Origin: Candidatus Marinamargulisbacteria bacterium SCGC AAA071-K20
GTDB lineage: Bacteria > Margulisbacteria > Marinamargulisbacteria > GCA-2716485 > AAA071-K20
Reading direction: 5' to 3'
DNA length: 9,706 nucleotides
NCBI GenBank assembly: GCA_003265975.1
Contig: QFBU01000047.1
Span: 1-9,706 of the forward strand
Both the position numbers and the translations under genes were made by a program. Of the stretch, positions 6,929-9,706 are shown one piece after another. The notes under the pieces were generated by a model. The model did no database searches, had not been told where the DNA came from, and saw nothing but the letters and a program-made list of their open reading frames with translations. Numbering within the stretch: position 1 is the first letter of the stretch; each line of letters begins with the position of its first letter.

Positions 6929-6987
6929 GATATAGCTTACTTGGAGAAAATCCGGCCGTTTTAGTTACTTTAAATCCTATTGACTAA
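6925..6987 (+). CDS. Doubtful 20-codon ORF with good Shine-Dalgarno
   Basis: The ORF begins MRYSLLGENP and ends LNPID. AGGAG lies 8 bases before the ATG. It overlaps the end of the preceding ORF by ATGA and runs 11 bp into the end of the convergent AlbA_2 gene. It has no recognised family. It may be a leader peptide, a gene remnant or chance. Confidence 0.18.
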   Translation: MRYSLLGENPAVLVTLNPID

Positions 6988-8008
6988 GAACGTAACAAGT
7001 ACTGCGACCAGACCCCTGAGACTTAATATGCCCCTTAGCAACTAAGTCAACAAGTTCAAGATGTGCCGTTTTGTGTGACACAGAAAATAACTGACGATAC
7101 ATTTTATTTCTTATACTAACTTCACGTTTAACAAATTCAATTGCACGTTGCTGTCGATCATTTAAATCGTTAGGGTCAACACCTTCTTGAATAGAAAATC
7201 CAGTTTGTTGAAAGATAACAGGCTCTTCCTTAGGCGTTTCTTGAGAGTTAGATTCTTCAGAATTGTGAATTAAAAGAGCCTCTCCAGTAATTTGTTTTAC
7301 AGGAGTATCTTCAGATTCAAAATCATCAATAATGGATTCTTCGGGTTTTGCAATTTCAATCGTTTCTTCGTTAATCGCAACATCCCTTAGTTTTGGCTCA
7401 TTAAAAGGACGCGAATACTGAAATTCTTTCTTAGGTTCAAGTTTTATAACATTAAGATTTGAATTATAAGATTTTTCTAATTCAGCTGTTTCTTCATCAT
7501 CCTGACTTCTAAGATCAATGAGCTCTGTTGTGATATTTTTTAGCTCTTCGTCTCTTGTAGTCTCATCAGTAACTGTCTCTTTTTCATTTTGAAATTTCTT
7601 AAACTCTTTCATCTCTTCACTTTCTAAAAGCGCTAAATGAGGTTTGTTTTTATTGTCCATAGTGAAACACATTTTATTAAAGTAATACGGTTTATTATTA
7701 GTCTCAGGAAGAGTGATTATCATAAGGACTTTTTCATCACGTTTAAACGCTTCAATAGTTAATTCTAGTTTTGGAGTAATGTGAGTATCTAAGATATCAT
7801 GAATAAATTCACGATTAAGTTCGGTCCCTTTGAAGTGATAATTTTTGACATCAAAACCTAGAAAGATTTTACCACCACTTGTATTTGCCATGGCAACAAG
7901 AAGGTGTCCTAAATTTTCAGCAGAAGAAACATCACCTAAAAATTTTAGCTGCTTACTTTCGCCCTTATTTACATAACTTAAAAAATTTTGCCATTCCATA
8001 TTAATCAT
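6977..8008 (-). CDS. AlbA_2 (schlafen-type) putative DNA-binding protein with acidic linker
   Basis: This protein has 343 residues from the ATG at 8008. A GTG directly before it (8011) and an ATG at 7999 are alternative starts. Residues about 5-125 look like the AlbA_2 domain (PF04326): GESKQLKFLG, the helix ENLGHLLVAMANTSGGKIF, then LGFDVKNYHFKG. Residues about 281-343 look like a winged helix (LNDRQQRAIEF to GSGRSTCYVL), as found at the C-terminus of COG2865 proteins. Those proteins usually have a HATPase_c_4-like domain in between. Here the middle (about 135-278) is instead rich in Glu and Asp, low in complexity and probably disordered. It is likely a cytoplasmic nucleic-acid-binding regulator, but its target is unknown. 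It is divergent from the hydrolase gene and shares a 50-bp promoter region with it. Confidence 0.75.
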   Translation of the reverse strand: MINMEWQNFLSYVNKGESKQLKFLGDVSSAENLGHLLVAMANTSGGKIFLGFDVKNYHFKGTELNREFIHDILDTHITPKLELTIEAFKRDEKVLMIITLPETNNKPYYFNKMCFTMDNKNKPHLALLESEEMKEFKKFQNEKETVTDETTRDEELKNITTELIDLRSQDDEETAELEKSYNSNLNVIKLEPKKEFQYSRPFNEPKLRDVAINEETIEIAKPEESIIDDFESEDTPVKQITGEALLIHNSEESNSQETPKEEPVIFQQTGFSIQEGVDPNDLNDRQQRAIEFVKREVSIRNKMYRQLFSVSHKTAHLELVDLVAKGHIKSQGSGRSTCYVLSQ

Positions 8009-8012
8009 CACT

Positions 8013-8041
8013 ATTATACCCTCTATATTTGTGAAGGTAAA
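8013..8041 (-). promoter_or_regulatory. Promoter of the AlbA_2 gene
   Basis: On the minus strand TTTACC (8041-8036), a 17-bp spacer and a perfect TATAAT (8018-8013) form a good sigma70-type promoter. The expected transcription start lies within the candidate start codons at 8011-7999, giving no or almost no leader. A second minus-strand TATAAT at 8050-8045 could give a longer message. In that case GAGGG, 7-10 bases before the start, could act as a ribosome binding site. Confidence 0.6.
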
Positions 8042-8046
8042 GATAT

Positions 8047-8052
8047 TATACT
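8047..8052 (+). promoter_or_regulatory. -10 box of the alpha/beta hydrolase gene
   Basis: TATACT is followed by six bases and the ATG at 8059, the same spacing as at the recombinase gene. The transcript would start at about the A of the ATG. The -35 region is weak (TATATT at 17 bp). No Shine-Dalgarno is present at a usable distance. Confidence 0.5.
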
Positions 8053-8058
8053 AAGTGA

Positions 8059-8826
8059 ATGCAGTACGAAAAAATATTTTATCAAGAAACAGGTGATGGA
8101 AAGACTCTTGTTTTTTTACATGGATTATTTGGATCAAGTGATAATTGGATAGGGATTGCAAAAAAACTTTCTAAACAGTTTAGGTGCATTCTAATAGATC
8201 TTCCAAACCATGGTAAATCTGAATGGACAAACCAGTTTACATATTCAACACTTGCGGAAGATTTACATGAATTCATCCAACACCATCAACTCACTGACTT
8301 TAACATTCTAGGGCACTCAATGGGTGGGAAAATCGTCATGCAATATCTTCACAATTTTCCGGGTTCAGTAAATAAATCCATTATCGTAGACATAGCTCCC
8401 AAAACTTACGAGCCAAGTCATACTTTTATTTTAGAAACATTAAAAACATTACCACTTCAAAACGTGTCCTCATTAAAAGAAGCTTTTGAACACTTAAACA
8501 AACGATTAAAAGACGACGCACTGAGTTTCTTTTTGCTAAAAAGTTTAAATATAACTGAGGGTAGGGCAGAATGGAAAATAAATTTAGACGCCCTTATTAA
8601 TAATTATCAAGACATATTAGCAGCACCCACATTTACAAAATCTATAAACACCCCCACTTTGTTTATTAGAGGGCTAGACTCTGACTACATTCAAAATAAT
8701 GACAAACCTTTAATTCGTGAATCATTTTCAACAGTATCTTTCAAAGACATAGAAAACACAGGTCATTGGTTACATGCTCAAAAACCAGATCTTGTAGTTA
8801 ATAGTATTGAAAAATTTTTAAACTAA
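8059..8826 (+). CDS. YbfF-like alpha/beta hydrolase (esterase)
   Basis: This 255-residue cytoplasmic alpha/beta hydrolase has the usual length for the YbfF group. Visible motifs in order are FLHGLFGSSDNW (oxyanion HG at 21-22), LPNHGKS, the nucleophile elbow GHSMGG with Ser87, VDIAPKTYEP (Asp111), FIRGLDSDYI and TGHWLHAQKP with the catalytic His236. DNWIGIAKKL, VDIAP and GHWLHAQKP are typical of YbfF-type short-chain acyl or thioester hydrolases. From memory, E. coli YbfF uses the Asp of the DIAP segment, which fits Asp111, while Asp207 or Asp209 would be the position in other families. The physiological substrate is unknown, and a BioH-like role cannot be excluded. The gene has no recognisable ribosome binding site and stands between two promoters of its own and its neighbour. 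Confidence 0.88.
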   Translation: MQYEKIFYQETGDGKTLVFLHGLFGSSDNWIGIAKKLSKQFRCILIDLPNHGKSEWTNQFTYSTLAEDLHEFIQHHQLTDFNILGHSMGGKIVMQYLHNFPGSVNKSIIVDIAPKTYEPSHTFILETLKTLPLQNVSSLKEAFEHLNKRLKDDALSFFLLKSLNITEGRAEWKINLDALINNYQDILAAPTFTKSINTPTLFIRGLDSDYIQNNDKPLIRESFSTVSFKDIENTGHWLHAQKPDLVVNSIEKFLN

Positions 8827-8838
8827 CACTAACTACGT

Positions 8839-8844
8839 TATAAT
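8839..8844 (+). promoter_or_regulatory. -10 box of the GH26-like gene
   Basis: A perfect TATAAT lies in the 29-bp gap between the hydrolase stop and the ATG at 8856, with 11 bases before the ATG. The leader would be about 5 bases and no Shine-Dalgarno is visible. The -35 region is only AT-rich (TTTAAA at 8817-8822). The gene therefore probably has its own promoter rather than relying on read-through. Confidence 0.5.
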
Positions 8845-8855
8845 CAAATTTAACC

Positions 8856-9706
8856 ATGAAAAAATCAAAAATATTTATTCTTTGTATTCTACTAGGCATT
8901 ACTATTGGTGGGCTCAGTAATTTCTTATTAAACAAAAGACAAGCACCTACCGACAAACACACTGTGTATATCGGCGTTCACTCCACAAAATCAAATTCAG
9001 CCAGTGAAGAAAAATATTTATTCAAGCAAGCATTGGGTTATAATCCAAATCTCATTAGCATAGAGATTACTTGGGAAGCTTTTTTTCCTAAATCCTGGAC
9101 CCGAAACTCCATTAAAAACAAAAGCATTCCAATTATCCGCTGGAGCCCCTTAGATAATCGAAGTGTAGAACAATTTTCATTCACTACGATTACAGAAGGG
9201 CTTTGGGACGACTATCTAAAAGAATGGGCTAATGAAGCCAAGAATTTTGAATACACGCTTTTTATAAATTTTGCTCCTGGAATAAATTCTAGAGAGTATG
9301 GATGGAGTATTCTCTACGACCCAAACGTAGCACAACCTTATAAAGAAGCATTTCAATACATCGTTAAACTATTTAAAAAAGAAGGCGCTTACAACGTCTT
9401 ATGGATTTATGAAAGCGAAGTAGCCCATACCATTAATACAAATTGGATCCATCCAAATCTTGCTTACCCGGGACAAGAGTATGTCGACTGGATAGCTATT
9501 AGAGGAGAAAATTTTGGAGACTCTAAAATATGGAGTACCTGGAAAAATGCCGAACATTTATTTGGTGATAGTATTGATCAAATAGACCTAATGGCGCCCG
9601 AAACACCCATTATGTTGACTGGTTTAAAAACAGTCGAAAATGAAAAAGAAAACGCTTATACCTGGTATATGAATATACCCATATTTCTTGAAAGTTCTCT
9701 TAAGCG
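8856..9706 (+). CDS. GH26-like protein, catalytic residues apparently lost (partial, runs off the window)
   Basis: 283 codons are visible with no stop. Residues 4-25 are hydrophobic after MKKSK, which fits a signal peptide or N-terminal membrane anchor with the rest outside the cytoplasm. The body follows the glycoside hydrolase family 26 (beta-mannanase-like) pattern: IPIIRWSPLD, ITEGLWDDYLKEWANEAK, FINFAPGIN, the helix ending EGAYNVLWIYES, YPGQEYVDWIAIRGENFG and PIMLTGLKTVE. In active GH26 enzymes the FINFAPGIN position reads like RFAHEMNG with the acid/base Glu, and PIMLTGL reads like PIMLTEFG with the nucleophile Glu. Here both are Gly (142 and 256). The alignment is by eye. It suggests a carbohydrate-binding or structural pseudo-enzyme, perhaps linked to an extracellular polysaccharide. 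The missing C-terminus may hold more domains. Confidence 0.7.
   Translation, partial: MKKSKIFILCILLGITIGGLSNFLLNKRQAPTDKHTVYIGVHSTKSNSASEEKYLFKQALGYNPNLISIEITWEAFFPKSWTRNSIKNKSIPIIRWSPLDNRSVEQFSFTTITEGLWDDYLKEWANEAKNFEYTLFINFAPGINSREYGWSILYDPNVAQPYKEAFQYIVKLFKKEGAYNVLWIYESEVAHTINTNWIHPNLAYPGQEYVDWIAIRGENFGDSKIWSTWKNAEHLFGDSIDQIDLMAPETPIMLTGLKTVENEKENAYTWYMNIPIFLESSLK

Noticed and set aside
6948..6963. AAAATCCGGCCGTTTT, partly symmetric
   Set aside because: The symmetry is imperfect and very short, and it lies inside the small-ORF region. It does not fold into a convincing terminator or operator.
1..9706. tRNA, rRNA, CRISPR arrays, riboswitches
   Set aside because: No cloverleaf-like sequence, regularly spaced repeat array or TPP-type aptamer was seen, including in the short thiH leader.

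Overview
This window comes from an AT-rich bacterium. I cannot name the taxon from sequence alone. It shows bacterial sigma70-type -10 boxes (TATAAT/TATACT), a thiH gene for anaerobic-type thiazole synthesis, and a Tn3-family transposon. The resident genes mostly lack Shine-Dalgarno sequences and have -10 boxes so close to their start codons that leaderless or nearly leaderless mRNAs are likely.

Positions 60-5523 are a complete Tn3-family transposon of about 5.46 kb. It has 33-bp terminal inverted repeats with 31 of 33 positions matching. An AATATT direct repeat lies flush on both sides as the target duplication. From left to right it carries: the left end, with a second degenerate copy of the end sequence 38 bp further in; a leftward passenger gene fusing a RimB-like retropepsin-type protease domain to a RimK-type ATP-grasp glutamate ligase; a leftward short tyrosine recombinase, which probably resolves cointegrates in the manner of TnpI; an intergenic region with four related 15-bp motifs that looks like the resolution site and control region; a rightward 1009-residue TnpA with its DDE triad; and the right end. 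The recombinase and the passenger are 13 bp apart and probably form one operon. tnpA is transcribed divergently.

Positions 5524-9706 are resident DNA. thiH (2-iminoacetate synthase, thiazole branch of thiamin synthesis) starts about 110 bp from the transposon edge and keeps its own promoter. Next come a 223-bp intergenic region with two tiny coupled ORFs of doubtful status, a leftward AlbA_2 (schlafen-type) DNA-binding protein with an acidic linker and a C-terminal winged helix, and a divergent promoter region. A YbfF-like alpha/beta hydrolase follows. The window ends inside a membrane-anchored or secreted GH26-like protein in which both expected catalytic glutamates appear to be glycine.

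The most notable item is the transposon. I know of no described Tn3-family element that carries a fused protein-glutamylation ligase and protease, so the passenger may modify ribosomal protein S6 or another host target.
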